Positions 37,818 through 51,191 of a DNA stretch of 64,000 nt are shown here, one piece after another. Source of the stretch: Pseudisothecium myosuroides. Taxonomy: Eukaryota > Streptophyta > Bryopsida > Hypnales > Lembophyllaceae. A program made the position numbers and the translations under genes. The stretch spans positions 6,140,501-6,204,500 of the forward strand of contig OX637291.1 in the NCBI GenBank assembly GCA_951799445.1, in the 5' to 3' direction. Numbering within the stretch: position 1 is the first letter of the stretch; each line of letters opens with the position of its first letter. Below the pieces are notes generated by a model, which saw nothing but the letters and a program-made list of their open reading frames with translations, made no database searches and was not told the origin of the DNA.

Positions 37818-40297
37818 TATAACATTATTATAAATCTCTTGATGTCTTTGTTTATTTCATACCTTGATCTTGATCCTAAAATGCTTGTAAATGGATTATA
37901 TTTTTTACATTGAAAAGTATATGCACTACAAAACTTATTCACTATCAGATCTGAAAGTATCTTTTGCACCTATTGCCCAATAATCTAAGCACATCTATCT
38001 TGTTTCCACATTTGATCATGAAAATTTTGTGGTAGATGCGTTTCTAGAATATGTGTTGTTCTTTAAAGATAATGATTAAAATATTTCATAAACAAACAAG
38101 TGTATGTGTATTTCAAACAATAGATGAAGAATGTAGTCACTTCTTGCTATAGTGCCTTTGGCACCAAAAAATTAATTGAAGTGGTTCATATGCTCAAAAA
38201 TTTCACCAATTAAAGTTTCAATAATTTCCAAACAATTTAGTCAAATGATAGTGTAATTTAGTTTGTTTTTTCTCCTTTTTTCTTTGCGAATTATTATAGT
38301 GTCACTGCAGTAGAAATAGCAATTGTAGAGCAAAATTGAAGATTTGGAGGTGGCTTCTTCGTGCATGTTTTAAGGACAAGAAAGCTTTGTCTTGACATTG
38401 GAATTGGAATTCTTCTAGCATTTGAATTTAAAAAAAAAATCTGAAATGAAACAAGTTTAGTCTCCTTGTTTTGAACATCTTCTTAATGTAATATGATTAA
38501 TAGGGATATTAGACCTTCAATTATCTTTGACAATTAGCACACATAAAACCAACTTGATTATCTATGCAATAGTGAAATACCCCAAAGTAGTAGAATTAGT
38601 GCTAAATTCTTCACAAAGATGAGTCAAACTTTATTAACCATCTTGGATAGGATCCAAAACAAAAAAAGTCTTCAGTCTTCGGACACTAAGAATTTGCAAT
38701 CTACAAGGTGAAAGTTTTCAAATTTCTTTCTATTCATTGTAGTAGTGGTCCACTTTTGTACTTGATAGTTGAGGTCAACAAAAAAATTCTAAAAATAGAT
38801 GATGAAAAATTTGAAAGTTTCTTCTTCAAAAATAAATTGTTTTGTGTGAAAAAAATGTTTCTACTATAGAATATATGACAAATTACATTTTCCAACTTCA
38901 AATTTGACTATTTGAGAAGGCATGCTGACCTTGACCACCGAATACAATATATCCTTTCTTTGGTGGGGGACGTACAAAAATCCATTGCATGAAATGAGGT
39001 CTAAGGTAGCCTTTCCATATTATGCATGTGTTCTAAGAACTACCTCTACTACTGAACCATGAATTGTTACTAACTTATACGAATGCAAAATAGTTCAATG
39101 ATGAGTTGGTGCTAGTTGGAATTTATTGTTGCATAGTTTTACAAGTGATTGGGGGACTACCGTAAGTTTGATGTAGAAGTAGACAAAATTTCAATTTCAA
39201 TAATGTGGAATTATGAGTGGTGGGACACTTTTTGCCATCCTAGACAATTTCATGGATAATGTTGTTCAAGTTTAAGGTTTGCACGCCTTCATTTTTGAAC
39301 TTCATTTGCACCATTGATGAACAGTTGTTTCACATTTAATGGCAATACCAATTCTTGTGGCCTTCAATAGGATCCTATTGCTGTGAGCTTTAGAAAATCA
39401 TATCTAATTTAGTTTAAGTCGAAAAATTACAAATCAAATTGTGATGGATGTGTCTCCCTCTCTACTCTCCTTGAAATTTTGTTAGAAAATGCTTTGATCT
39501 GCACAGAAGAGATCCTAAACCAATATACTCTCAAATGGGCGGTTTTTGCACCAGTTCTCCTACCTTACCATGTTTTTTTGTGGGGGTGGGGGTGGGGGGC
39601 ACATGGACACCTTCCATTGCAAGTGGAAACCGCTTACCATGCTTTTGAACAGTTGAATTAAAACCAGCAAACCAACAAACAGAAGAAAAGAAAAAAATCA
39701 TTTTTGCTCAGCGCACTAAAATGGCAATTTTTCTGACCCGAATTCCTTTGGAATTTTCTGGAATGAAGTGCTACCAACTGAATCCTCAGATCGAACTGAC
39801 AAGTCAATCGATGAACGAATATGCGAATAATAAGAATTGCAGCAAAACTCAAATTCTCAGCTGAGTGGTGATGCACCAGTGCAACACCTGTAACTTCAAA
39901 TTATTCATGAGCAGATCATGAGTTCAGTTTACTTGCGTTAAGTTCAGTTAAATGAATCATATCTAATACCTCTGCTAATCAAGTTTCAAGTTCTAATTAG
40001 TTAATATAATATCAGTTGCTGATGAGAACCCCGTTCTCGAGAAACTAACTTACACCTTTTCCTTAAGTACAAGGATCTTGTCTCTGCATATTGTATCTAA
40101 GTTGTGCGAATGATTCTCAATGTTGTATCCGGATCTGATTTGTTCTTGCATGCACTTGAAGATCAAAACTCCCAGGCCTGCCCTAACTTAGCTTAGCTGA
40201 GCTTCCATGCGAATGAGCTGGAGAAGCAAAGAAATCACTGGTAAGGTACCTTATTGCGACACCTACCGAAATGCTTCACCCAAAGTTTAAGGCTGTG
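37815..40297. other. AT-rich intergenic DNA, G-rich tract at 39.58 kb
   Basis: No gene is seen. A G-rich run (GGGGGTGGGGGTGGGGGG, about 39580-39598) could form a quadruplex. Sequence becomes less AT-rich from 39,480 on. Confidence 0.4.
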
Positions 40298-40300
40298 TAA

Positions 40301-41085
40301 AGCATCGCCACCGTGGTTTGGCCTCCCTGTGCTGGGACGCCATAGGCCAGGCCTGGAAGTCAAACACTGCCCCCCCCACCGTGGTGCGGCCGACAAAGTT
40401 TGAAGCACCGGGCGCGTCGTTTACTTCAGAATCCGGTGCACGGTAAGAGCCCTGGTCTAATAGCTTTTTCTGTTTTAGCTTTGCGTTGACTACTTTTTCA
40501 TGGATTTTGTATTGTCTTGCTCACTTTTCAGTAAATGTTCAAGCTCTGCACGCCGTAGATTGGATCATGAGGCCAAGCCTCACTAGGGAAATTACAGCCG
40601 TAGGGGTTGATAGGTGAAAAGAGCCCGCCAATGCCCATGTGCCGTAGGGAATTGGCAGCCCTACATAGGCAATGCTCTTAGAGCGCTGCCTCACCTACTC
40701 CGTATACAAGGCCAGAATGGCAAGGGGAAGGACCTGGCTCTAAGGTACCCCCACCGTGGCGTTGGGAGTGGAATTCTAGCCACTAGGTACGCCAAGTTTT
40801 GTTTGTGGTACCTCAGCTTTGCATGGACAATTTTGTTTTCATTGAGCCCAAAGTTGACTAATTTCACATCAATTTTCTGTATTTTTGGGTTGAATTTGAT
40901 TTTTTTAATACAAAGAATTGCAACCGTAATGATTGTGGCCCAAACTCAACATTGATGTAGTCAATGGAGCTCGATTTTGCCAGACCACACTGCGGGGTTC
41001 TTGGTTCATGAGGCACGCATTGGTGGTTGAGCTAATCATTTGTGGTTCGAAGTAGAGATTTGGCCGCTCCGCAGTGGTGATGCTC
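40301..41085. mobile_element. PIF/Harbinger-like non-autonomous element
   Basis: The left end, AGCATCGCCACCGTGG, and the inverse of the right end, AGCATCACCACTGCGG, form an imperfect terminal inverted repeat. Each end is flanked by TAA (40298-40300 and 41086-41088), the 3-bp target site typical of PIF/Harbinger. Size is 785 bp. There is no transposase; the internal ORF of 113 residues has no domain I know. The interior contains further CCACCGTGG words (40375, 40750), so it may be a composite. Confidence 0.55.
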
Positions 41086-41088
41086 TAA

Positions 41089-43180
41089 TGCAAATGAACT
41101 TTATTCAGGTGCACTTGGATTTGGAGTTGTGATTGGTGATGGAAATTTGCAAGTTTAAACAACTTCAATTTATAGGATATATAAACTTATACTATGTACA
41201 CCCACCTAGAGCGTACCCTCAACTACGAAAACCAAAAAATGCTCAATTAACTTTTACTATAAGTTACATTTTAGTGTCACATTTTTATACATTAAATTCT
41301 TATATGCACTTATTTTGTAGGGTGAGATTAACCCTATATGACTTAGGATATTTGGAGGGCTTTATCAATTTTGGGCTCACAATTGCAATCTCAACTTTTT
41401 GAAACTATTGTTGGAAATTGCACATAGATGTACATAAGGATTGTCTTGAATGTAAGACAAGTATTCATAGAATTTGGATTAATGATTATAAACTTATGTC
41501 CAATTTAGTCTTTCTACTCTCTACCTAAGCACATTGGGCAACAAAAAAACCTTTTTGTACTTGAATTTGCTTTCCTTTAATTTTTTTAATGGATTTCCAA
41601 CTAAATTTAAAAGCAATTCATCAACTTGAAAAGATTACTAGTGTGCCCTGTGTCGTTGCTACAGCCAAAACAAAAGTGAAAGTCATTTTTTAAACCAAAA
41701 ATAGCTCAAAAATCCATAACTTTCCCACCGTAGTTCTCAACGCCATGAAACAAAGCCCATGCATCCCTCCTCGCCTAGGGCTTTCCAATGGTACCAAGAA
41801 CGTGACCAATTGACACACGGTTCAAAAGATATATAATTTAGCATAATTTAGTAATTTTTAAGATCCAAAAATAACTAAAAAATCTATAACTTTCACACCA
41901 GGGGTCCAAATGTCACAAAACAAAGCCCGTGCACCCCTCCTCACCGAAGGCTTTCGGAAGATATTTAGCACACCACCGGGGGACGCACGGTCCGGGAGAT
42001 CTCAACGTCGCAAACAAACAAACAAAACAAAACAAACAACCTGTCTTAAGGTATGGATAAGACACATACATTTTGTTGGAATTTTTTAGAAGATGAACTA
42101 TGCAAGTGTAAAGCATAGAAAAAACTTTTTCACAAAGTTTCAAAATAAATACATTACAATTGTTGAGTTTTTTACCTTAAAATTTTTTGACACTATATTT
42201 GAATGAATTAGCTGTATGATTTTATGGTTGTATTATATTTATTTACAAATTTTTTTTTTTTAATAATAACATTTGAAAACCGTTCTTTTGAGTACCTACA
42301 TGTTTATAAATCCAACATTGATAATTGGAAAACATACTACCCAAGTTGCAATTGAAAACACATTTCACCTTATAAATTCCCTCCTATTTATTCAAATTTG
42401 GTACAAGTTAGTGAGCTAAAATTCTAAATAACATGACACATGTTCTCCTAAAAATACTTTTGAAATTTTATTTTTTTAATAGCCTACTCTCAAAATGCAA
42501 AAGCGACATATATGGGCTTTCCAACTATTTAGAGGATAAAAAAAGGTGAACTGAGAGATGACCTTGTTTTCAACTTTTAATCTCTATACCTTTTAGAGTA
42601 CACTTCTACTGCTTAAATGTATCAGAATTTGATTAGCACAAGGATAACTAATTATAAAATGGTTTGCAAGCAATTTTTTTCATTAAATCATTTAATACAT
42701 TCATTTCTACGAGTCGAAAGTATGAAAAAAGGCAAAATCTTGGATCAAATTTATAGATTAAATGTAATTACTAATTATTGATTTGAATAACACACACCTT
42801 GACATTTAGACCATTGTTGGTTTTAGATCAATTATCAATTTGATCTTGTACCAATATCTTTAGTATATGGTATCCAAATCATCTATTTTTTATGCATTTG
42901 AATTCTTCTAGTTTTCTAATGAAAGTGTTAAAAAAATCTAGCCATTATAATAATTTATCTATGTTCAACACTTGAAGTACAATTGAATATGGTAAGATCA
43001 CAAAAAATGAAGATTTAACATATGACTTGCATAGGTGGACCAAGTTTCTTTATACAAAGATTCAACTTATCTTTACCTATAGGATCCACTTGCTTTAGTT
43101 CAACAAAGTATGTCTTATTCAAAACAAAACAATGCTTGATGCAAAGCCCTTTTTATAAATTAGAAAATTTTGACATTTCT
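41089..43180. other. AT-rich DNA with a copy of the 15.6-kb tandem repeat
   Basis: No gene is seen. Positions 41,700-42,050 carry two units matching 15,580-15,970 (shared ACAAAGCCC-TGCA-CCCTCCTC and AAGGTATGGATAAG). The rest is low-complexity AT-rich sequence. Confidence 0.5.
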
Positions 43181-43822
43181 TTAACCCCTAAGTGCCTGAG
43201 GTATCAAAGTTTGGTGTTGACAATACTTTGAAGCTGAATAAAATCTAACCAAATTGCTATTTTTAGTAGTTTATATTTTTGAAGTCTAATTTTAGCATTA
43301 GAAATCTAATTCTGAAAATGATTGATCATGCTTTTTCTATTCAAGATATTGTACAAAGGTGTCCATTGCACTCTTGACTTTCTGTAGTGTTGAGGGCACT
43401 TAAAAATGAGCCGCAAATACGTACACTAGGTAGGTTTGGGAAAAATCCACATTAGAAGTTCATTTTAAAAAAATTAGAGTAGATTTTGAGAAGCCATAAA
43501 TTGATTGGGATTATGCATGTTAGGCCCTTTAACCTCATATTCTTTTGGTGACCAATTTTTTAGATTTGACATGTGAAAAGAGGATTGAAAGACTTCAAAT
43601 TACTTTTGTAGTTTTAACACCCTCATGAAACATTATAATCTTTCAACCCATAAGTGATATTGTTTTGTGTTTTTTCCTAAGTGATCTTTAACATGTCTAG
43701 TTTGAATTTGTAAGGTTACAACTCAAAAAGAATTGATAGAACTTATCAAAATGTTGGCTTTTTGTTCAATTTAGAGTAAATTCCTAGAAGCTCAGAAAAA
43801 GCTTTTGGCATTAAGGGATTAA
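43181..43822 (+). repeat. TTAACCCC-family element, copy 3
   Basis: It starts TTAACCCCTAAGTGCCTGAG and ends TTTGGCATTAAGGGATTAA. The interior parallels 6990-7638 in the same orientation, with more divergence. Size is 642 bp. Confidence 0.7.
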
Positions 43823-44308
43823 GATAAAAATGAAGTCACTTGACTTTATCATCATTTATTGTTCAATGAGGCTTAAATATTCATGCAATATTGTTGTGGA
43901 ATTATTTGCAACAAAAAGTAGTTACAAAGGCTTTGGAAGTAGCCAAGATAGTTGTGAAAGTCCTAGAAAACAAAAAAGAGCGTAGTTGCAAGTACATTGC
44001 AATGAGTTTCTTGGATCATGCACTAGTAGACATGTCAACTACGTCAACTAGGAATAATGCACACAAAATGTCTCCATGATATGATATACTCGACCACTAG
44101 TTGGTCAAATTGGGTACATCTATGTGGTCTACGCGACCACCATTTCTACTATTGATGCAATTTAGCAACATGATTGTAAAAGTGTTGCAATTTTTGCAAG
44201 CCTAAATATGCCAAGTCAAAAATTGTCTTTGCAATGGCTATGCTAATACTATAGAAGGTGGAGTTTTTATGCTTCATGTTAATTCCATAATGCCATGTAG
44301 TAGATGGA

Positions 44309-44347
<39 letters not shown>

Positions 44348-45300
44348 CATTCATTAAATTTTGCATCTAATTAAAAACTTCTAGAAAGGTGGTGATGAAC
44401 ATTGTTGAAAGTATACACAAATTATTTATCATAAAAATAAATCAACTATGATTCCAATTTTTTCATTTGTTAAAAATTCAAAATATATACATATCTAAAA
44501 AGGTTCAATAGTCTAAATACAAATTCTAAGAAACATTGTATCGGTATTGATGTTATGCCTTATTGATAGTCTTATAGTTTAGTTTAGTTTTTTCTTAAAA
44601 CAAACGATGAGATATAAAAAAAATTACAACTCAATCTATTTTCCTAAGGAAAGTTGCTAGATTGAAAGTAGGAGGAGAGAATTTCAACCTAAAGGTACAA
44701 AGCCCACGATAGTCTCATAGTTTTAGCCAAAATTCAAGTATTAAAAATGAACATTTATTTTGGTGAATTTTCAAAGTTAAATATACATAAATTGTTGATT
44801 TGAAAAAGATCTATCCCAATTGGATAGAACATTTATGTAGCAAGCTCTGTAAAGATTAAGTTTTTTTCTTTTGAAAAATGATGGTGAATTTATAAATAAA
44901 AAAATGAAAAAAAATTTGTTTGTCTCATGAGGCCGAGTTAATCTAGGAATGACACTAAGGGTCATATTCTACTTAGGTTGGTGACCTCATTTTCCCACTA
45001 AGTGTCAAGAAACTCTGAATAGATGATTTTCTAGACTTTATTCACTACATCTATTGAGGTCGGAGAAAATATGGTTCCTATAAGCCATGCTAGCAAGAAC
45101 TGTATCCTGCCAAGTGAGGATGCAAATTTGAGTGGAGCTAATTTTTCCATTCTTAGAGATAAAATGAACAGAATGGAAAAATCCAAAACCATGTATACCA
45201 AAGCTTCTAGATGATGGCAAAATGAAGAATATCATTAGCCATGTTGAAGGCAAGGTTGAAGTTGGTTGTCTTGGTCAAAAGAGCCTGGGGAATACTTGTA
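43823..45300. other. AT-rich DNA with a TG/TA microsatellite
   Basis: No gene is seen. A (TG)n(TA)n tract spans about 44310-44346. From about 45,040 the sequence is probably the degraded 3' end of the LINE remnant that follows. Confidence 0.4.
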
Positions 45301-46670
45301 ATGGCTTCTTTCTAAGAAAAGAACTCATGTTGATTTAGTATTTGGCAAAGGTCCTTGAATTTGTCCCTCACTCCGCAAGCATAGCAATAAAATTAGAAAA
45401 TCTCAATACATATTTTGTAGTTTCTTTGATAGCACCTTGGCATCTTTAACAATACCATGAAAATCCTATGACCTAGCTCCAACTAGTGGTAAGCAGATCT
45501 TTAGGTTTCGCAAGCCAAAAGAAGAACTGAATCTTTGCAGGTCTGCTTTTGCTCTAGATTACATAGAGTGCAGTCTTAGATTTTTGTATAGTCAACTTGA
45601 GTTCTGCAATTTTTGTTAGTATTATAGAGGGAGAAGACTTTAAATGCAGGCAAATATGGTAACCTAAACGAGTAGAATAATTAAAGGATCAATAGGTTTG
45701 TGTTGATAAATTAGTCTTCTAGTTCCATTTCCTAGGGTCAAAGTTAAGGTCTTGGATCGCTCTTTAAAGCTAAATGGTGCTTGAGAGACTTTTGTCTGAG
45801 TTGATCTCAGTTTTGTGGAGGTCTCCACCACAAGTAATAACTTTGGCTCTTCTAAGTTCTTTGCCAATCAAGTCATAGAAGGCTTTTTCTTTGTGATTTT
45901 TGTAAAAATTCAAGTGAAAATGGTCAAAAACAATACCTATGTGTGGCCCTTTCATATGGTACAAATTTGGATTGTGGTGGATGGGGTATTTGATCATCCA
46001 TTCAAATTTCTTAAAAGGGCGGAGATTGCATCATGGACCATGTGCCAAAGATTGAATCAATGATTTTTTTTATATGCAAGTAGTTGCGATTGAGGGCGTT
46101 GATTAGAGTTTCTTCTTGTTTCCATCTATTGTTGTTGAAGTCCCATAGGTCCTAGATTTTGCAAAAAAAATTCTTCATCCAAGTGCTTATGAAGGAATAT
46201 GGCAATTCACCTATCATACCATTGTGATTGCCGTAGAATTGATTGTTCCAAAAGATGCTTTGGTGGCTCATGGCTTCTACTATCTAATTGTTAAAACTCC
46301 AAACCATGGTGAATATAACATTATGCTTTCTATATTGCCTATCAAATGTTAAAACCATTTTTTCTAACTCTAATTGAATAAAGAAAAAAAAATGGATATT
46401 TGGGTGACATTTGCCTCTTCATTTGGATTTGATTGATCTCATTTGCTATTGGATCAAAATTCTCCGAGGTGAATTTTTGAGATTAGACCCTTGACCATAA
46501 AATTTGATGTAAGGCCTTGCATTTGGAAGGTTGGATTAATTAGTTTGATTCTTCCCTTGTTGTGTGGTTGGATGAAAGAATCCCATTCTACTTTGACTCT
46601 ACATCGTTTTTTATCATTTTTTTGTGACCAAATGTAGTTGTAGACGAGACTCTTGACTTTCAATATGATG
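45300..46670 (-). pseudogene. LINE (L1-type) ORF2 C-terminal remnant
   Basis: On the minus strand, residues encoded by 46663-46454 read YIWSQKNDKKRCRVKVEWDS then IQPHNKGRIKLINPTFQ. This is the region after the reverse transcriptase core of plant L1 elements, where an FLWxG...KVxW...P...GGLGL pattern is usual. Further on, near 45,520, KIQFFFWLAKPKDLLTT resembles the zinc-binding domain (zf-RVT). The frame is broken repeatedly by stops and shifts, so it is a dead copy. Confidence 0.65.
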
Positions 46671-46994
46671 TCAATGTGGGAGGGGCAACAACATGCAAAA
46701 TACTATATTGATGCTAGTAATACTTAGTTAGCTACTAGTACCTTGCTATCTGGGACCTCTATAGGGTCGTTTGATTTTCAGCAACAGAACAAAATTAAGA
46801 ATAAATTTTAAAATTATTATTCCTTATCACCTCAGATGAAATGGAAAAATAATATTTTTAAATATATTTACATATTATAATTTTATTTTCCTATATTTGC
46901 ACTATTACCAAAAATCAAATAACCTTGTAGAGGCCTCAAATTTTCTCTAATATGTAAATATATTTTAAGTCTTTATTCAATTGGGATTTGAAAG

Positions 46995-47456
46995 CCTATG
47001 AGGAAATCTAAATATCTACTAGTGTCCCCTAGTGTTGTTACAAGCCCTGAAGGAACTCCCGACTTGCCATGCACAAAGAGGAATGGGCTATCTTTTGAGT
47101 TCTTCATGGAACTATGGAAGATAGGGAATGGCGACATCTACGAAGTTTACCAGGAATTGCTCTTTACATGTACGCTCTATCAAAGCTTCAACATAGGTTA
47201 GTTATGTTTAATTTCCAAAGGAGGAATCAAAATTAATTAAAAAAACTATAGACCTATACCTTGTTGGAGATTGTTTACAAAATTATCACAAAAACATTAA
47301 CAAAAAGAATACAGTCCATGCTAGAAGACCTCATTAGATCCAACCAAAAGGGATTCATAAAAGGAAGAAACATCATAGAAAATGTTTTCCTTGCATTTGA
47401 ATCAATGGAATGGACTATAGAATCTTCTCAACCCATGGTAATTTTACTAAGATAGG
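46995..47456 (+). pseudogene. LINE (L1-type) reverse transcriptase fragment
   Basis: The frame at 47070-47200 reads NGLSFEFFMELWKIGNGDIY, the start of the L1 reverse transcriptase. After a frameshift near 47,200 comes NYRPI, and 47261-47455 reads EIVYKIITKTLTKRIQSML, then RSNQKGFIKGRNIIENVF, the fingers motif of plant L1 reverse transcriptase. The sequence stops before the YADD catalytic motif. The fragment points away from the minus-strand LINE remnant next to it, so these are two insertions, or one rearranged. Confidence 0.8.
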
Positions 47457-49263
47457 AATATCATAAACCATCCTACCTATAAACCGTTTCAATGTACTTG
47501 CTTTTGTCATTTTAAGGCATAAATGACAAGAGCATGTGCATTGAAATGGTTTATCAATCAACACAGTTTATAATATCCCACCTTACTAGACTTAATTTGA
47601 AAAATCCTATCATAGAGTTGGATAGGAATTTCTAAAAGGCACTATGTCTACTACAAGCTTTAATCAACAATGGATTAAATGGGTTAGAGCCCAATCTTCC
47701 GCCCAGGTTGCTTCGTCTGCTTGAGCCGGACAAGATGTAATCTTTTTTTCTCTCTTGACGTATAATACACATCGTTACTTTGAAAAAAAAAATTAAAAAT
47801 GGGTTAGAGCCTTGTATGATAAGCCAATCCATTTTCGTTTGTTGTCTAAGGTAGAAACACCCAAAAGTGTCCTTGCATCTATTCATGCACCATAGAACTT
47901 TCTTGAAGTGTCCCTAGACTTTCATTAAAGTGTTCTTGAAAAGTGTTATAAAACTGTTCCTTTCTAAACTGCAATTAGTTTATTATTGATTTTTGTAGAT
48001 TTTAGTCTCAAGTCCATCTATGTAATAGTTTCAATGGTCTAGGAAGCTGCCACTTTAAAAATTCATAGAAATTACATGCCATATCCAAATTTTTGTTTAT
48101 TTTTTAATTTATAAATTAATGATTTTCAATTGCTAATACTACAAAAATATTATTTTTAGGAAAAAGTTCCTCCAACTATGTTGAATTGCTTATATTGACG
48201 GTTTTGGGTGTTTCCACCGTAATCCTGTCATCCTACTTTTGGCCCCAATTCCATCCAAAAACTCATCCAAATTTGTTCATTTTATAATAAAATCACTGCA
48301 TTTATGCCAGCAAAGATTAACGTGTCAATCCTGTAATGGTGAACATTTAAGTACCATTAAATACATGGGAGAGCAGTTACGGGGTGATTATCCCCTTAGC
48401 ACTCGGATGTTCAAAACCTGGGTGATGAACAGAGAGGTTCTAATAGCTTTTATCACCATAAAATTTTGCATTCGTCCCAACCAATGCTTGATTTTTGAAA
48501 ACCACACTATCTGTATGATGGATTTGATGAAACCGAGGTAAATAATATATATTTATAAAGATATAAGCAAAAATATGCAAAAATTCAAGAAAGAACTCAC
48601 TCATTAAGGGGTTACAGGATGTTCATGACTACACTCTATGAGCAGTTTTGTAATTTCAAGGCAAACCACTTTAAAAATTAACAAAAATTATAATTTTAAT
48701 CGGAAAATTATAATTCCACTTGGGTTTGATTCTTGAAACAAGCGCACACTTCTGAAAAATATGTGCCCCTCTCGGAATATGTGCCCCTCTCGGAATTGGC
48801 CCCAAGTCTATTCAGATTGCTAATTGGGGTGGTAATAGGCTTGTCTACCTTATATTGACTCCTTTATATTTAAAAAAAATAAAAAAAATTCCAAAGAGAC
48901 GGTGACCATTGCACTGACTCCTTATATTGACTCCTGCTGCATTGTACGTAAGGGCTAAGTTAATTGGCTGAACTTGTAAACTATTCTGTAACATACAGTA
49001 AGTTAGTGGAGAAGATTAGCTTAAGTTAACTTTGCAGACAGACTGATCAGTGGAACGTCAGTTTGCTGGGAAATTAGTTATGTGGTGACGCCTGACGCTC
49101 TGACAATCCGAGCTGAGCCGCCGCAAAGTCCTAAATGAAAAAAGTGGTAGCCGGGCATGAGTGGGAACTGACAGATGCGGTATTAACTAATTAGGCTATG
49201 CAATCTAATCTATATTCGACGTAAACTTAACTTAGGCCTACTTCAATTCATGCATGTTCTGTC
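47457..49263. other. Intergenic; inverted match to 15.4 kb; 18-bp duplication
   Basis: No gene is seen. Positions 48,115-48,220 are an inverted copy of about 15,415-15,505. ATATGTGCCCCTCTCGGA is repeated in tandem at about 48,758-48,796. The 100-residue frame at 48,239-48,541 is unrecognised. Confidence 0.4.
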
Positions 49264-49346
49264 TCATTGCTCTGCAAGTGAGCCTGATCTTTTTTTTTGA
49301 CACAAATGAAACGGAATTTCATTGCTCTGCAAGTGAGCCTGATCTT
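49264..49346 (-). mobile_element. Minimal retroelement tail with long target-site duplication
   Basis: A 28-bp sequence (TCATTGCTCTGCAAGTGAGC then CTGATCTT) occurs at 49264-49291 and 49319-49346. Between the copies lie only about 27 bases, which on the minus strand read ATTTGTGTC followed by poly(A). This is the signature of an extremely 5'-truncated LINE/SINE insertion. Confidence 0.75.
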
Positions 49347-51191
49347 CAGTCCACAGCAATGTCGGGGAGAACTGTCGGTTAGTTCAATGTTAGTCGGTGC
49401 CTTTGGAAAAAAACTAAGTTTAGTTGGAGTGTGAAAAATGGAGGATCCAAAACTGGACAAAAAAAAACTAGCCTCATGAGCCAGATTGATTGTTTCTCTT
49501 TGCCTTTGGCTTTTAATTCACACCTTTCTTTCAAAAAAAAATAAAAAATGGACAAAAAAAATGGTGGGATTGGCAACCAACCGGTGTACAAAAAATAAAA
49601 GGTGGATATGCAAATGCCACTTTCATGAAATTGTGAGATTTTTAGCCACTTGCCATTTCAAATCTATGGCTCATACTCAAGTTGGTGGAGGCGGATATGT
49701 TCTTGGACAAGGCGGGTACCACTTTAGGGTTGGCCATTGAGGGGCTTGGAGTGCTTGGATATGGTAGGGGCGAGTATTGCTTTAGAGTCGATCGTGGCAA
49801 CCAACCCTTGCTCCATTGTTTGTATCTACCCAATGTAATGAAATTTGGAATTTAGTTTCAAAATTGGCATGTCTTTGAAAGCAGAGGATTGTGGCCTTTG
49901 TCGTGTAAACAAAGATTGTAGTAATATCAAATATGCAATCAAAAACTAAGCAAGAATGCATAACAAACACACCCTTGAATCTCACTTGAAAAGAATGTCA
50001 AGCCAAGGAACTCTCTCCACCAAAACATTCAAACCCTAAGATGGATGAATTCTAACATTTGGATGAAACTCATCCAAAACTAAAGTGAACTTCTATAGGA
50101 GTTCATATAATACTATAATTCCATGTAGAAAGGCTCCAATGTTACTTCACGTGACACCTTTGCAAACTTGAAAATGAAAGAAAGTGATCGGTGAGAATTT
50201 GATACTATAAGAATTAAACCGGAAGATTTTGATAAAGAAAAAATGCAACCAATGACCTTGGAAATAAAAACTTAGCTTCTTCTACAAAGAAGAGGCAAAT
50301 TATCAAGGCCCCTTTAAAAACTGTCTGAATGTTAATCCACAAATTGAAGAAATAGAATATAGCAATCTGGTACAAACCTAAAATGCACGTGATCATTATT
50401 AATTTCAATTAATGGTACTTATAAGCACTACTTTGATAATTCATAGTCATTGTTAATTGATCATTTGTAAGTTATACACGGTGATAGAATTTGGAACCAT
50501 CTTCACGTATGTTTTGTAATAAGACACTACGAGTGCACAATGAATTTGTGCAATAAATTACAATTGCTAAGTACTTTCAAGTTCTTATAAAAAGGCTGGA
50601 GGTCATGAAATGATGGTTCATCCCTTATTAAATCCCCTTTCATGTCATTTTAAATTGTTCAATTAGGGCAAATTATTCGTAGCATCGACAATTAATATCA
50701 TGTGCCCTATTAATTTTTACTTTGTTTTGTTTGGGAATTAAAATTCTACAATCGATGGACCAAAGGGGGTACTCTTCATATTGTAAAAAACCGTAGGCAA
50801 GGGAATGCCTTGTGTCAATGTACTAACTTTCATGGTTGATCACAAGTTTTGCATGTCCTAGGGTATCTACAACAACACGCTCAAAGTTTTTATGATCTTA
50901 TTTCATGAAAACACACTTTCAAAATTTACATTTTCTTGAAGATGAAAAAAATGACCCCTCCCCCCCATTTTTTCCATATCTAGAAAACCTATTAATCTTC
51001 CACTGAACAAATATGAAAGTGTGTGGAATGAAATTTAAGTATCTTTGACCAAATAGATGCATAATGTTAGCAATCACAGTGAAAAGGGTTTTTTTCCACC
51101 TTACTATTTTTGGTTATAAGACTTTGAATCCTCTTCACTTAGATTTTTTGTAATATGAATTTAAATTAATTATTGTTTTATACTAGAGATT
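49347..51191. other. AT-rich intergenic DNA
   Basis: No gene is seen. GGATGAA words at 50,042-50,075 echo those at 3.5 and 17.1 kb. Confidence 0.4.

Noticed and set aside
37636..37833. ORF with alternating Tyr-Ile residues
   Set aside because: Translation of the TA microsatellite.
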